Part shown: positions 22,799-35,700 of the stretch, piece by piece
Position numbering within the stretch: position 1 is the stretch's first letter
Layout of the letters: every line of letters begins with the position of its first letter
NCBI GenBank assembly: GCA_905147135.1
Contig: LR990046.1
Coordinates: 14,786,501 to 14,850,500 of the forward strand
From: Blastobasis lacticolella
Taxonomy: Eukaryota; Arthropoda; Insecta; Lepidoptera; Blastobasidae
Direction: 5' to 3'
Length of the DNA stretch: 64,000 nt
Translations under genes and position numbers: made by a program
Notes under the pieces: generated by a model
Databases searched by the model: none
Told to the model about the DNA's origin: nothing
Seen by the model: the letters and a program-made list of their open reading frames with translations, nothing else

Positions 22799-24383
22799 AC
22801 TTCATATAGGTACTTACATACTTACATATTGTCGAAGGAAGTCTGTATAGGTGGTATAGGCTTATATTATAACCCATGAACGTCTTGTGCGTACAGCTTA
22901 CGTAACAGTCGAGATGTTACGTTATGAAACCATTTGCGATGTCCGCAATCGAGTGTGCTATCTGTTGTTGAATGTTATTATGATTTGATAGTTGATTACG
23001 TATATTTGACCCTTGTCATTTTAGACAAACCTTTAGCGAACTCCTTCCTTATAATCTTTGACTGCCAAAAACCGCATCTAATTCGATTGATGCAAACGCA
23101 TGGACTAATTAAATTTCTATTGACGTCAAAATTATTAATTTTGGTAAGTTATTATGTAAGAACGTGCTAGTGAGTCAAAGGCGACAAGACGATTGAAATC
23201 CATACACTCTTATCGTCTCAAAAAAAAGGTATTAAAATTACTAAATAGCGATTTTCGGTTTTACGAGAGATATGGCAAGCCAAATGCTAATTCAGGTTGT
23301 TCATTCTGTAGATCGGTAACTATTGTCGAGAGAGGCCCATGTATAGATATAAGCTGGTAATGATAAATAATTAAAAGATTAAAAAAGATGTGTCTGGGAA
23401 ATATATTACTTTGATATTTTGGTTAAGTATCGTCGTCTGAGACCACAGGTAAACTGCCCAAAAGACACCGACAGAATAAATGGATTAATTTCTTTAGAAA
23501 TTGTAATAGTCTCAAAACTCTACAAATTCCCACAGGGCCATTGGTGCATCAGCTGAAAGAAGGGGTCATTAGCTATCCCTTAGGTTTCCACAACACATCC
23601 TCAGAAATTGCTTTATTCTAATTCCATTATTGGAATATAATTCATAAGGTGGTAAAGCAGTTCTTGTACCTACTGACACTACCACCCGGTTCTAAAATGC
23701 TTGTCAACGCAAAAATTACGTAACTACTTGTTAATCTCTGAGTAAATGCAGTTTGGGTTTCTGAAAAGGCCAATTGACAGTTTTCTTAACAGTTTGTCAA
23801 CGGATTGTCAAATCTCCAATTAACGGCTAATTAAGGTAATTTTGGGTTTCCGGAAAGCTTTTTATCATGTTTACTGTATGTTATCGTCTGGATATTTTAA
23901 TTAGCGAAAATCGACCAATTACAACTAGTGTCATTTAATAAAAAGATAGTCAATTTCTAAATACAGAAAAAAATAAAAATAATAAATGAAAAATATTTAT
24001 TCACTCCAACCGTTAGTTTTGTGGCTGTTCCTGGTAAGTCTCTGTTACAGATTACCAGCTTACATCTAGAAATAATTTAGTCAATAATTCTGTAATACCT
24101 ACTACATGATTACTGTGTGTGAAGAAAATAAATGTAACATTAATATCAATTAGCGGTTTAACAAAGAAAAATGTTTACGAGTGTTTTGTTTGCGTGGATG
24201 CGTGCGTGCCAGCACCCGTTCTATCCAGACCTAAAATAAGTTTGCGCTCAGCCATGAAGGTCTCCAAACTTTTTGGTTCTATTACTTGATAATATTTTGA
24301 GGTAATACTTTTATGACTTAGGCCCATGATTTCTAAACCGTTTGTTAGTCAGAGGGATATTACAATGCAATATATTTTTTTTA

Positions 24384-24960
24384 ATACCTCTAAGGTGGCA
24401 AACAAGCTTGCGGCCTGCCTGATGGTAAGCAGTCACCGCAGCCTATGGACGTTTGCAATACCAGGGGCATCACCCACGCGTTGCCGACCCCGTTAAATCC
24501 TTCTTGAATAACTCCATGTTGTACTCACCAGGGAAAACCTCTCCAGGCAGTTCATTCCACTACCCTAGTGTGCGTGGGAGAAAGTTCCTTTGGAACACAC
24601 ACAGTTCGCGACCAATTTGGCTCCAAGGTGTGAGGATGAACCCCCTGTCGATGGCGAGCGGTGCGATGAAAGAATGTAGCTGTAGGCATCATGTCAAACA
24701 GTTCTTCAGAACAAACACCGTTGTACAAGCGGTAGAACACACAAAAGGAGGCGAAATCCCTCCGCTGACTCAGCGGCTCAATACCAGTTGTGAGCATGGT
24801 ATCATCTATGGAATCATCGACAATTCTCACAGCGTGCTTTTGGATCGAGTCACAAGGACCAAGCTGATATGCCGGTGCTCCCTCCCGCCCATAGATGAGA
24901 GCAATACTCCAGATGGGGTCTGACTTGAGCCCTGTAAAGGAGAAGCCGTTGCCCCGGCGG
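24384..24960 (-). pseudogene. Jockey/CR1-like LINE ORF2 C-terminal fragment
   Basis: On the minus strand the frame gives CDSIQKHAVRIVDDS, QRRDFASFCVFYRLYNGVCS and EELFDMMPTATFFHRTARHR, then continues after a frame change as RNFLPRTLG, a stop, WNELPGEVFPGEYNMELFKK and DLTGSATRG before the final stop. This is the conserved C-terminal tail of many lepidopteran non-LTR reverse transcriptases. It is 5'-truncated with a frameshift and an internal stop, so it is dead. The 3' UTR (gcctgcctgatggtaagcag on the plus strand) is shared with other repeats in the window. Confidence 0.75.
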
Positions 24961-26461
24961 GAAGTATTGCTTTGATCTGAATTATAAAGAGATTTGTAAT
25001 GATGTAAACAAAGATCGATATTTAAGTTGTAGTTTATTTTGTACATTACTTTATGTACCTAATTAGTTAAGAACTGTATAAATAATTAAGTACTAAGTTA
25101 AAATAAAACTAAATATCACCATTACAACTAATTATACTAATTACCATCACGTACAAAAATACCGATAGTTTTCACTATATCGCAACAACTTATTAAAATA
25201 TTTTACAAAAATGTGTAAAGTAGAGCTTTGAGACATTTTCTTACGGGCTAACATTTGTCCTTTGAACTTATTCAAACGATTTTATTTAATAATTACTGTG
25301 ACATAAATACGTAATATGTAGGTATATGATATAAATTTTATTAAAATAGCTTAGAAAAAGTGTTATATCTAAGATGAGATGATGTGTATAGGTGCGATAC
25401 AGACATACCTATATTTAAGTATATTGATGAAAAAATTTACAAATGTTTAAGGTATTAACCTATTCATATTATCGTCAGATAAGTGGTTATCATAGTAAAC
25501 AATAAACGATCGGTCATAATAAAAAATGGATGGACGACCTTCTATAAGTCTTAGACAGTCGGAAGATTATGTATGAATAATTTTATTATGTGCTTTATTT
25601 AATAAGAATGGACTGGGGATGATGACAATATTGTATGGTTGGATGGGATAATTAATACAAAACATGTTTCACGTGGATGAAAGAGTAAGCATGAAATAAC
25701 TAGTGTAAGATATGCCAAAATTCTTTGTTGATGCCGAAGACAATATTCATGTACATACTTATATACGTGTCATGAAATGTAAAATGGTAAACACCTAATA
25801 TCAGCACCACTGTAGCACCTTGATTTATTTTAGCTCCATAGAAAATCCTCAAGTTAAACGAAATCCTCGAATTCGATTAATCGGTATAAAATTATTAACG
25901 GAATGGTTTAACTTTAATAAATGTTACATTTTATTAGAAACAACAAATTCAACACAAAACCTATTTATTTTTATTATTTTCAAATCCGATCCATAGCGAA
26001 TTCAAAATTTTTCCACATAGAAACAATGACATATAAACTATTACGATGATGTTAGTTCGATGACAATAGTATCCGGCGTCATATGTGGATGAAATGGCCG
26101 ATTAATATGCTGTACTCAAGGACCGTTTGGTGAAAGCAAGCTATAATTGATCATGCCTATAATCATTATCGTTAGAATTGGTTATGGCTCCTTTGCGAAA
26201 TGTTGAAGGAAGTGCTTTGAAATAACCAATACCTTTACCTACTTTACTTTTAAGCAATTGCCTATTCAAAACTAGTAATAGTTTATCGAGGATCCATAGC
26301 CTGAGAAAAGAATACACTTTACCAAAACTACAATTTCTATGAAATAGTCTATGCTTACCCCACATGTGGGGATGAGGCTTGATCTTTATGTATGTAAGTA
26401 TGTATGTATGTAGAAATGAAATAGTGAATTCTTGTTAATTTGTGGGAGTGAAGTGATTATG

Positions 26462-26467
26462 TTTAAT
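26462..26467 (-). terminator. Candidate poly(A) signal of gene B
   Basis: ATTAAA on the minus strand about 105 bases downstream of the gene B stop codon. No AATAAA is seen closer. Confidence 0.4.
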
Positions 26468-26571
26468 GAGCGACCTACTTAGTAGTTGGGCGAAGATGTT
26501 TGATCAGAGTGAAAAAAAATATGTTTTTCTTCTTCACATCTGTAGATGTGATCATGGCAGTTCATAATACT

Positions 26572-26723
26572 TTAATCTACGATCCAGTCTTCGTAAGGTA
26601 TGTGCTCGAGGATCCTCTCCAGGAATCGCGACATCTTCTCGGCGAGATCTTGCTTCAGTTGAGGTTTCATCTCTTTCAGCAGCTCTTGCGCATTCGTGTT
26701 GATGAAGAGATTCAGAGCAGCCT
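26572..26723 (-). CDS. Gene B exon 6 (last coding exon)
   Basis: 152 nt; split codon xAG, then AALNLFINTNAQELLKEMKP and the terminal helix ending PYEDWIVD and TAA. The length and 5' phase equal those of gene A's last exon. Confidence 0.93.
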
Positions 26724-29700
26724 CTGCATAGATCAGACAGAAAAAATGAATATTTTAAGATTCATTGTAGATTAAAGTGAAGCTTGTACTCTTGATTTGT
26801 TTTATTAGGTTATGAGGTAAGTTAGGGCTATTTACAACAGTAAAACATGCCTTTGGACTATCAGTGGATTGTTTTGGGCTGTTGATGATGATGATGATGC
26901 CTATTTAAGATTATTGAACGTCGTTTTTTACGATAGACCATAAGGACGATCAATATCACTTTGATTTAATATCGTAAATAGTCGCTTTAAAAACTAAAAC
27001 GACCAGAAAACAACAGATTTTTATCTTATCAACGATTTGAACACAATCTGAAAATTATGGAATGAAAAACAGGAATGCATCCCTAGTTTAAAATTTTATT
27101 ATAACAAATTATTTATGTTATACTTCGGTTGGCAACTAAAATGCAGAAACGCTGTACTTGCACTGTGAGGACTAAGTTGACATGCCTCTGTAGTTATTGC
27201 AGCAAGTGTTAAGGAGCACTGTTAATTGATATTATAATAGTAATATGTATAGTATTACATGAAGCTGCACACACTTGACAAGAGTAGGAATCCAAAATCC
27301 CAGGTATTGTTATCATAGAGTTTACAATCAGGTTTAATAATAATTTTATAACTATTAACAAGTGGACCCGGCGCGACTTCCTCCGTGTGGCGTCCTACCC
27401 CTACCCTACACCTACCCTACCCACCCTTTTTTCTCGCTTATAAAAATTCCTCTATCTAATGTTGAAAAGCGCATTAAAATTCGTTGCTAAATCATTAAAA
27501 AGATCTAAGCAAACACAGATACGGAGGGTCAGACGGCTAGAAGCGACTTTGTTTTATACTATGTACACATTACAGTGTATATGAATAACGTACGCAACAC
27601 CGCGTTCCCGTTGTGCAGGTTCTCTACGCCCATCTGGATGTCCTTCACGGAGAAGTCCAGCTTCAGCTGCTGCAGCTTCAGGTAGGTGCGCCCGTCGCGC
27701 TGGTACGGTGCGCCGCGGAAGTACACCTTTGCTTTCACGCCGTCTGAAAGAAAGACATTGGTGGTGAGTGAATATCCTGGTTGTAAGAGCCACTCATTAG
27801 GCCGAACTGATGGGTCTCCAGGCGCGAGTTCAGAATAAAAACTGTACCAAGTCAGACCCATAGCTAGCATTTCAAGAGTCATTAGGATTTAAGAGATGTA
27901 GCACTTAGCGTCATATCCCATTCGGAATGTAGCCGCCTGACTAGGAAAGTACCTCCACCTTACAGAAACCGCAGTCACATAATACAATTTTAAATACGAA
28001 TGTGTTCTTGCTGAAGTAAGGTCTCCAGTGCCCCATGGCGAGGAAATTTGGGGAACCGTGGCTTTAGCAGTGGAGGGGCATTTGCTTTTTTGCTGCCAGA
28101 GCAATGTGTTTTAGACCCCAGCAACGCATTGACGATACTTTTGTTGTTAGCGATGACCTTTCCATCAGGTGGCTCGCTAGCCTGTTTCCCTACCGAGTGC
28201 CATAAAAAGAGTCACTGCTAGCTGCGGCTGTGCCTGGACAGGCATGCTCCATCTACGGCCGCATCATCACTTACCATCAGGTGAGATGGAGGTCAAATAC
28301 CTGGCTAGTCTTATATAAAAAAAATACTGCTAGAGCCACATCAAGAGTCAATACTCCGTCCTTACCGTACTCGCCCCAGTAGTCGCCGCCGCCAGAAGCG
28401 CGCACCAGCAACAGCACGCCCGAGGAGCGGTAGCGTGCGCGCGCGCTGATGTGTGGCCCGAAGAGCGTCAGCTGGAACTGGTGTGTCTCCAGGTCCGACC
28501 TGTGGGTGAGAAAGGAAGAACTTTAGTTATTTTATGAGTGGTTATTACACTTCAGAAACAAAAAGCGTGAGAGCAAATCAAAGTGGAATGTATCGATCAT
28601 AAAATAAGGTCCATTTTTGTATCACTTATATTGTCACGTGTCGCTCCTCTTATAAAAAATCTGAATTTAGTAACTGAATTTAGAAATGTGTAAGAAGCGC
28701 ATTAGCTAAGACAGCTGTCCCCCGCGGTTTTTACCTGAGTGAAGCTCTGGGGTCTATTTTTGACCCGCTTGCTTCAAGTCGTGATTTTCAATTTTTATTT
28801 TCGGCATGAAAAATACAATGTTTGAAATGACAGAAACACCGACAGCGAACGGTTTAAAAATAGAGAAAATCAGCGTCACACATCAAATTATAGAAATTTT
28901 CATGCCGTAAATCAAAATTGAAAACCCTGCGATTCGATTAGAGTGGTTCAAAAATAGGTATTTTTCTAAACATTACAACAAACAACAACTATCCCGTTTT
29001 TTCCGATACCCAAAGTACTCTATGTTGACTCGTGGTTTACTCTATGATACTCGGGAGCTATATAGCGTCCTCAAAGCAACATCCCTCACTCCAAACTTAT
29101 TATATACATTCCTCTTTTATTCTAGTAAAGTCTTTTTTATACACGGTACAATGACGTATGAAACTCCTTACTTCTTAAAAGGAGCTTTTTTTGTCATTGA
29201 CATTAAACAATTGATTTCATTCGTGCGGTATCCATATTTGATGTATCGGTTTTAATATAAGATATATTTATTATATATTTCTGTTACGTATTAGCTGAGC
29301 GTATTAGATAATATTTACAAAATGAATGACCTAGACGAAGATACGGAAAACAAAGATAGTATAGAATTTTTATTTGATATTTCTAAAGTAGTCAAACATT
29401 TTTATGAAACTCCTGTTATATTATTAACGAAAACTGATTTCTCAGATACAATATTCAATGCAATGTGTAGTATTCGACGCTTAATCAGAGGTACAGGTAA
29501 CATAAATCAAAAGGATTTGATAGAGCAGATTGTTGAGTATCACTTGAATTGGCTGCGCTTTGTCAAAGAAATAGACGAATATAAGAAAACGATGAAAGAT
29601 GTTCCAAGACAAGAAATATATGAAGCAGCTAAGTATACTATTGAGGTTATGGCATATAGATTGAAGTATTATCAGAGATACATGGAAAAGTATCGCCCGT

Positions 29701-32700
29701 ATCTACCTAACACAGAGCAGAGTAACGTAACATTGGACGTTGAAATTGTAGAGGACATGCATAAACACGTTATTGAAGCACTAAATAATCGATTACTATG
29801 TTTTAAAAACTACACATGTGATCAGGAATTCCAAGTTATACTATCGGATGCCATCGATCAACTTCTTCACTGGTTAGATACAATACATGATGGTTTATCT
29901 GTAATGCTTACGAAGTATGTTAACGTTAACGTCCCACATCTTTCCGGAGATTTGACTAAAACCTTGCAGCAGATTGTGGATGAGATCAAAACATCCGATG
30001 ATGAGCAAACCACAGAGTTACTTAATGAGTTAAAACAACGAGGAAGGCAACTGAGTAGCATGATTCGCTGTACTGCTCCTAGGAACTTAGAAATCGCTAA
30101 AGTACTAGATAAAATTAGTGTTTTAGACGAACGCATTCGACGATTGGAAGGTGAGCCATTTTCGGCGGCTATCATGGCATTACAGCACAAAAAACACTAT
30201 CTAGAAAAAAGATTAGAATCATTAGACAATTTGAAAATGCATTTAAAAAGTATTCATGATTTAGCTGAGATAAAATTTCATGAACATGATGGTGAAGATG
30301 AATCTGAATATTGTGTTTGCAAAGACTTTTATCAGCTTAGAATTTTTAACCACGCACTTCCTCCTGAAGAACGTGAACGTCTGGTTTCAGCGCTGTGCTA
30401 TTTATGGGACTCAGCAGTATTTGGTGATAAAAGTCACAAATCGATAATATCAATTCTTAGTGCAGTTGATGTTAAAGAAGAGTTTACTGATGATATTGGA
30501 ACTTTTTATTTGGACGAACACGGCAGGAAAATATACAAATTACCCGATGATGATAATTTGTATCAAGCTAATGAACAAAATAAATTTGTGCCGCTGAATG
30601 ATGATAGCGGTAATATATACTATTATGACAACTGTGGTAGATACTACTACGATGCAAAATCTAAACAACGTGTTTATAAAGCCCATGAAACAGCGAGCGA
30701 ATACATGATGGATTCTACAGGGATCTTATTGAAAGTGAAAGAAGAACGTGACGGAGTTATGTATTACTATGATAACTTTGGTCGTTACTATTTAGATGAT
30801 GAAGGAAAACACATATATCGCGACCCAGATTCTGTGAGTGAATATGAAAATGATGGATTGGGTAATTTAGTGCGAATACGTAGCCAACTGGATATATTGC
30901 AGCCTTGTCCTGACGATGCACACGTTACGGAAGATTTTAGATATTTGAGACGTGCGGTTGGTACTGCCCTACGGCACTCTATAGCACGAGTTATAATACT
31001 TCAGCCTGCAGATCCTATAAAACAGTTATCGCTTCATTTAGTTAAGTATCGAGAGAACATGGAATTCAAAGATAAACTTGCTAGGGAAAAAGAAGAGTTG
31101 CACGCGGAAAGGGACTTTATCAAGGCAGAGACGCGTGCAGCTGCTGAGAGAGCGGCTAGGGAAGCAGCTCTTCGCGCGCAACGTCTTTACGGCGAAGGCG
31201 AGGGAGAAGGTTACGAACATGGTGGGCTAGATCCGTCATCTAGTGCCAGTAGTTTAATTATGTCAGACCTTTAACTCGTGGGTCAAAGTTATTTAACGAT
31301 TGCTGTGTTATTCATACCTATCTCTTAATTACTTACTTTTTACTGTTATACTTATTCTTATTACTTATAAACTCGTGGTTCTAAGTTATTTATTTATTTC
31401 TGTGTTTTTCATATATATCTCTTAATTACTTACTTCTTATTGTTATACTTATTCTTATTACTTATGATTCGATTATTAAATGGATATAAAACATACTTAG
31501 TTTTTTTTGTAATCAATATTTATTATAACTTTTATACAAAATTGTACATGCCAGCTCCGTATTAAAACAATAACTATATAAAAAGGCTAACTTATATATA
31601 AAACATCTACACAATTATCCCCTAGTACAGACGAGCGAGTACGCATCGCCTGAAAGCAAAAAAAATAACAATTTCTCGGCTTGCTCAGTACATGGATACA
31701 CTAACAATGACTGGAAGGCCCCCACAAGAGTTTGATGGGCTCGTTTGATTTGTCTTAACAAGTACTCTGACTGATCGTATATTGATACAGTTAAAATAGA
31801 ACGCATATAAAAGCTTGCTATGAAAAAAATCTTTCGAATACTTATTTATGAAAATTGATGGTCGAAAACTATGGCTGGTATCAAGATGACAAGTCGTTCG
31901 CAGGTCAGTCCATATCATAAATTTTCATATTTACGATATGCAGACTACGGGGAGCTCACTTTCGGTGGTAAGCCCCTGTCGTTGCTGAGCACCAGTCGCG
32001 TAAAGTTCGCGTAAAGGAAGGGTCTGCGTACATCCGTGGCTGTGGCAACTAGGCATTTGACCGCCGCAGGATATACTTGACATGCACTCGGTTAAACCGC
32101 GTAACTCCGCAAACTCACCGCAACATTTTCATTTCGTAGCCGTGGAGTTGAGAGTGAGAGTGCAATCAGCGCAGCATATGTCTCGCAGCCGTAGAGCATC
32201 ATAGGTCTAATGATGGTCACTATATGGTATGCGGACTACTAAATAAGCACATTGGAGGAAGTTATTGGGACATTAGGAATACACACGTAGTAAAACGACA
32301 CAGCGCTATGCGTGTCACATAAGCTTGTCTTTCCCAACTGAACTGCGCGGAACTTGCATGGTTTTTTAAAATTAATGGTAAGGCCCCAGAAACCCTTTAG
32401 AAATTGATGACGGACGGACAGACTAATGAGCGACAGCAATAGGGCTCCGCATGACCTTCGGGTATTGAAATATTAAAGAATAATATTTTTCAACCAATAG
32501 CGACATACGCAATACGAACATTCACCACTTAACTGGTACCTTCCATTCACAAGTGCTTTTCGTAATTGCCGATTCACAAGGCATTCGTAAAAATAAGTAA
32601 CGAATGATGCTACTCGCATAATAATAATGCTAAAGTTATGTCTATGAGTCCATTAAACTCAAGTCTAACTCTGGACTGTTATAATCTGTCGTCGACGATG

Positions 32701-35700
32701 AGGACTCCATTTGGCTGTGAATGAGAATTCGCACAAAATTTCGGAATAGAACCTGAGGGCTAATTTGTAACCCCGTGATTCGAAACTACGGCCCATAGAA
32801 TTAATATAAAATTGAATTACTAACGTGCTTACCTGAGAGTTAACGTTAGGGCGCTTACCGACATCCGACCCGAGTTCGTAAAAATACAGATTTATAATTT
32901 GACAGTTTATATTTGTTCAATGGCGATGTCTCCTAAAACGCGTCGGTGGTTTAATGGCTAACTGGTCGGACTCGTAAGCGAGAGTAAATGTGACCATATT
33001 CCGATCTGGTCAGGCTCCCTTGCTATCAGAGTCACAGACATCAGAAGGGTGGCTCTACTGTGATGCGTAGATTAAAAGATTTAAGCACACCTAGAAACAT
33101 AGGGACTGCCGGCGGGAAGAGACTTTGTTTTATACTTTGTATAGACACCCAGACCCGTAACAGAAATTGAAATTCATTGAATTAATCCCCGGCCGGTAAT
33201 CGAACCCTCTGCGTGACCGGCATGTTAACCAATTGAACCACTCAGGTCGTTAACTGAACAGACTATAGAGAGCTTGGTGAGAATTCGGAGATCTAGTGGG
33301 AAGCTATCATAGAAATAGTACTGTGGCTACCTCGAAATATATTTTCTCGAGTACGAATCGGACACGGCAAATAATTTCAAGTTGTCATTTCGAGAAGTCG
33401 TCATTAAGAGCCGAAAAGGTAGTAACTACCATAGTCTTCAACTACGTAAAAGAAATCCCGAGAGGAAGCTAGCTAGCTAATAATTTATATTTCATTAAAC
33501 GTACAATCTATTAGTTATTCATGTGATGCATATGAAGATTCCATTGTGCCGGAGGAGGAAATCGATTCTGTGACTCAACAACGAAAGGCGATAGAAAGGT
33601 CAGACATCATATTCGTACAATGTATAAACATGTGTCACTCGTGTCAACAGCCACGAGAGACGTGTCTCGAATACATAAATACCATTCCGAGTTAACGGTG
33701 ATAAGTCAAACTATTCTGATGTGCTTGTTTGCTCGTAAATGTACAGTGCAGACGTATCGACGTTGCGTGCATTCGGCTACTCGTATGTCTTTATGATATG
33801 CTATCTAGACCGATTTGTAGTCTCTTTTGGTGAGACAGATGTTGGGCCGGAGTATTTCTTGTTTTCTATACAACATGTTCGCAGCATTTCACCCATTAAT
33901 CCGTCAAGTGTGGGTTATGGGACGAACAATTGCATTTCGTTAAACTTGGTATGTCGTATAAAGCGCCGAAATTGGAACGCCAACGATGGCCGCCAAAGTC
34001 AACAACACCTTTGAAACAAAAAGAAACATCAGAACCTTGACTATTAGATCTGTCTGTATTTGTTCTGATAAACGCTCTAATCGTGCAACAAAACAATATC
34101 TGTATTTTTATTTTATAGCCTACCACCGCCGCCTAAGGACATTAGAAACACCAGAGGCGTTGCCAGTGCATGGCCTACCTCAAGTGACACATCTAATATA
34201 CCTCTTGAAGGATCCCATATACGGTTGAGTAATAAATCACTATTCACGAGGAGTTCGGTTATTTGAAAGTCATAAATTTTTTCTTGCAACTCTATGACTA
34301 ATATAAGGTCAGTGTTTTCAACCGACCTCGTATCCTCAGGCCATCAGTTGTTATGAAGGACAAGGCACTCTAGGCTACCGTTACTCACACCGTAATCGTA
34401 ATCAGTCGCAACGTCCTCAGCGGAGCTAGAAAATCTATGATGTACAATTTTTTATGCTACTCAGTGAACGAGCAGACCGCTTATCTGATAGTAAATGGAA
34501 ACTGTTGCCCAAACTTCTACAATTCATACATTAAAGTTGCATATAATAAAAATATAGAAGCTCAGGTGCGCTGTCACTGTGAGGACTAAGATGAAATGCC
34601 TCACGCCTGTAATTGCACTGGCTACCTTATCCTTCAAACCGGAACACAACAATGCATGCATTGTTGCTTGGCGGAGGAATAGATAAGGATACAATATCGC
34701 AAGCGCGGTAATATTCTCTATATCAAATTCAAAGCGTTACTATGTGTTCTCACATTGCTTGTCTGCCAAGTGAACGCACTGCCTTCATTACAGTTGCTCA
34801 AGTTCCTTCATTTTGATGATGCATATTATGCCGATTGCCACTCAAGTACTTGAGCGGCGATCGGCATTATTTATAAGAACCCTGAGCGCACTGTGGGACC
34901 TCATAGCAACCTTTAATTATCACTAGATATGTGACAAGGGTGTTCAGTCAGGCTAGATTTTTAGCACATATTTAAGCTCAAGGTACGGAGAAGGACATAA
35001 TAATGTGGCCTTTTCACGCCGGGGAAATCACGCTATAAAGGTTTGTATTAAGACAACGGCCGTTTGGTGTCCGGCAGTAGAACTTAGCAACAACGACCCA
35101 TTGGCAGGTGTCGGAAATGGCGATTGACAACATAGAGGCAGTCCATTACACGGTACACGGTAAAAGAGAAATGGTTGAGATTATAATTAGTTTGTTAATA
35201 ACCTCTACTTAGGATGCTCAAGTCCACCACTATGACTGTTATGGGATGTTCGAGCATCGGTGGCCTAGTGGTAACGGTATCCGACTTGCAATGCGAGATG
35301 TACCGGGTTCGATACTACTGCCGCCATGACTCTCTTCTGAGTTACGTAGGTACATTAGTTGAATATTAATCGATGCTCTAATGGCGAGGGAAAACATCGT
35401 GATGAAACCTGCACATTCAGGCGACGGAATGTGTAACCATGATCCAATCTGGTCAGGTTCCCCTGGTTGAAGGGTCACGGAGGTCAGATGGCATTCGCTC
35501 CACTGTAATTACCTGATTTGCCAAATCCTGGATCATGGTCAAGGCGGTCCCCGGGGCCGCACAACCGCGATATTAACGCCTAGATGATGACTGTTATGGG
35601 ATGTTCATGGGATGTTGTAAGCAAAATGCAACCAATGATAACCACTGTAATCATAAGACGTGACAACGAACAGGAACCGCAAATGAATGACCGTTTCATG

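Larger units (their letters stand above)
19101..26571. other. Intergenic region between genes A and B
   Basis: This 7.5-kb spacer lies upstream of gene A and downstream of gene B, both on the minus strand. Supported contents are SINE pieces at 20212 and 22465, a dispersed repeat at 21308, an RTE-like tail at 21992 and a LINE pseudogene at 24384. Stretches 20280-21300, 22800-24380 and 25050-26460 are AT-rich with no gene I can support; a short (tatg)n microsatellite is at about 26385-26412. Confidence 0.5.

Noticed and set aside
24453..24923. 156-codon plus-strand open frame
   Set aside because: It is the reverse of a recognisable LINE reverse transcriptase tail on the minus strand.
27559..27882. 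Minus-strand open frame spanning gene B exon 5 and intron
   Set aside because: Only the part 27594-27743 is exon; the rest reads through splice sites.
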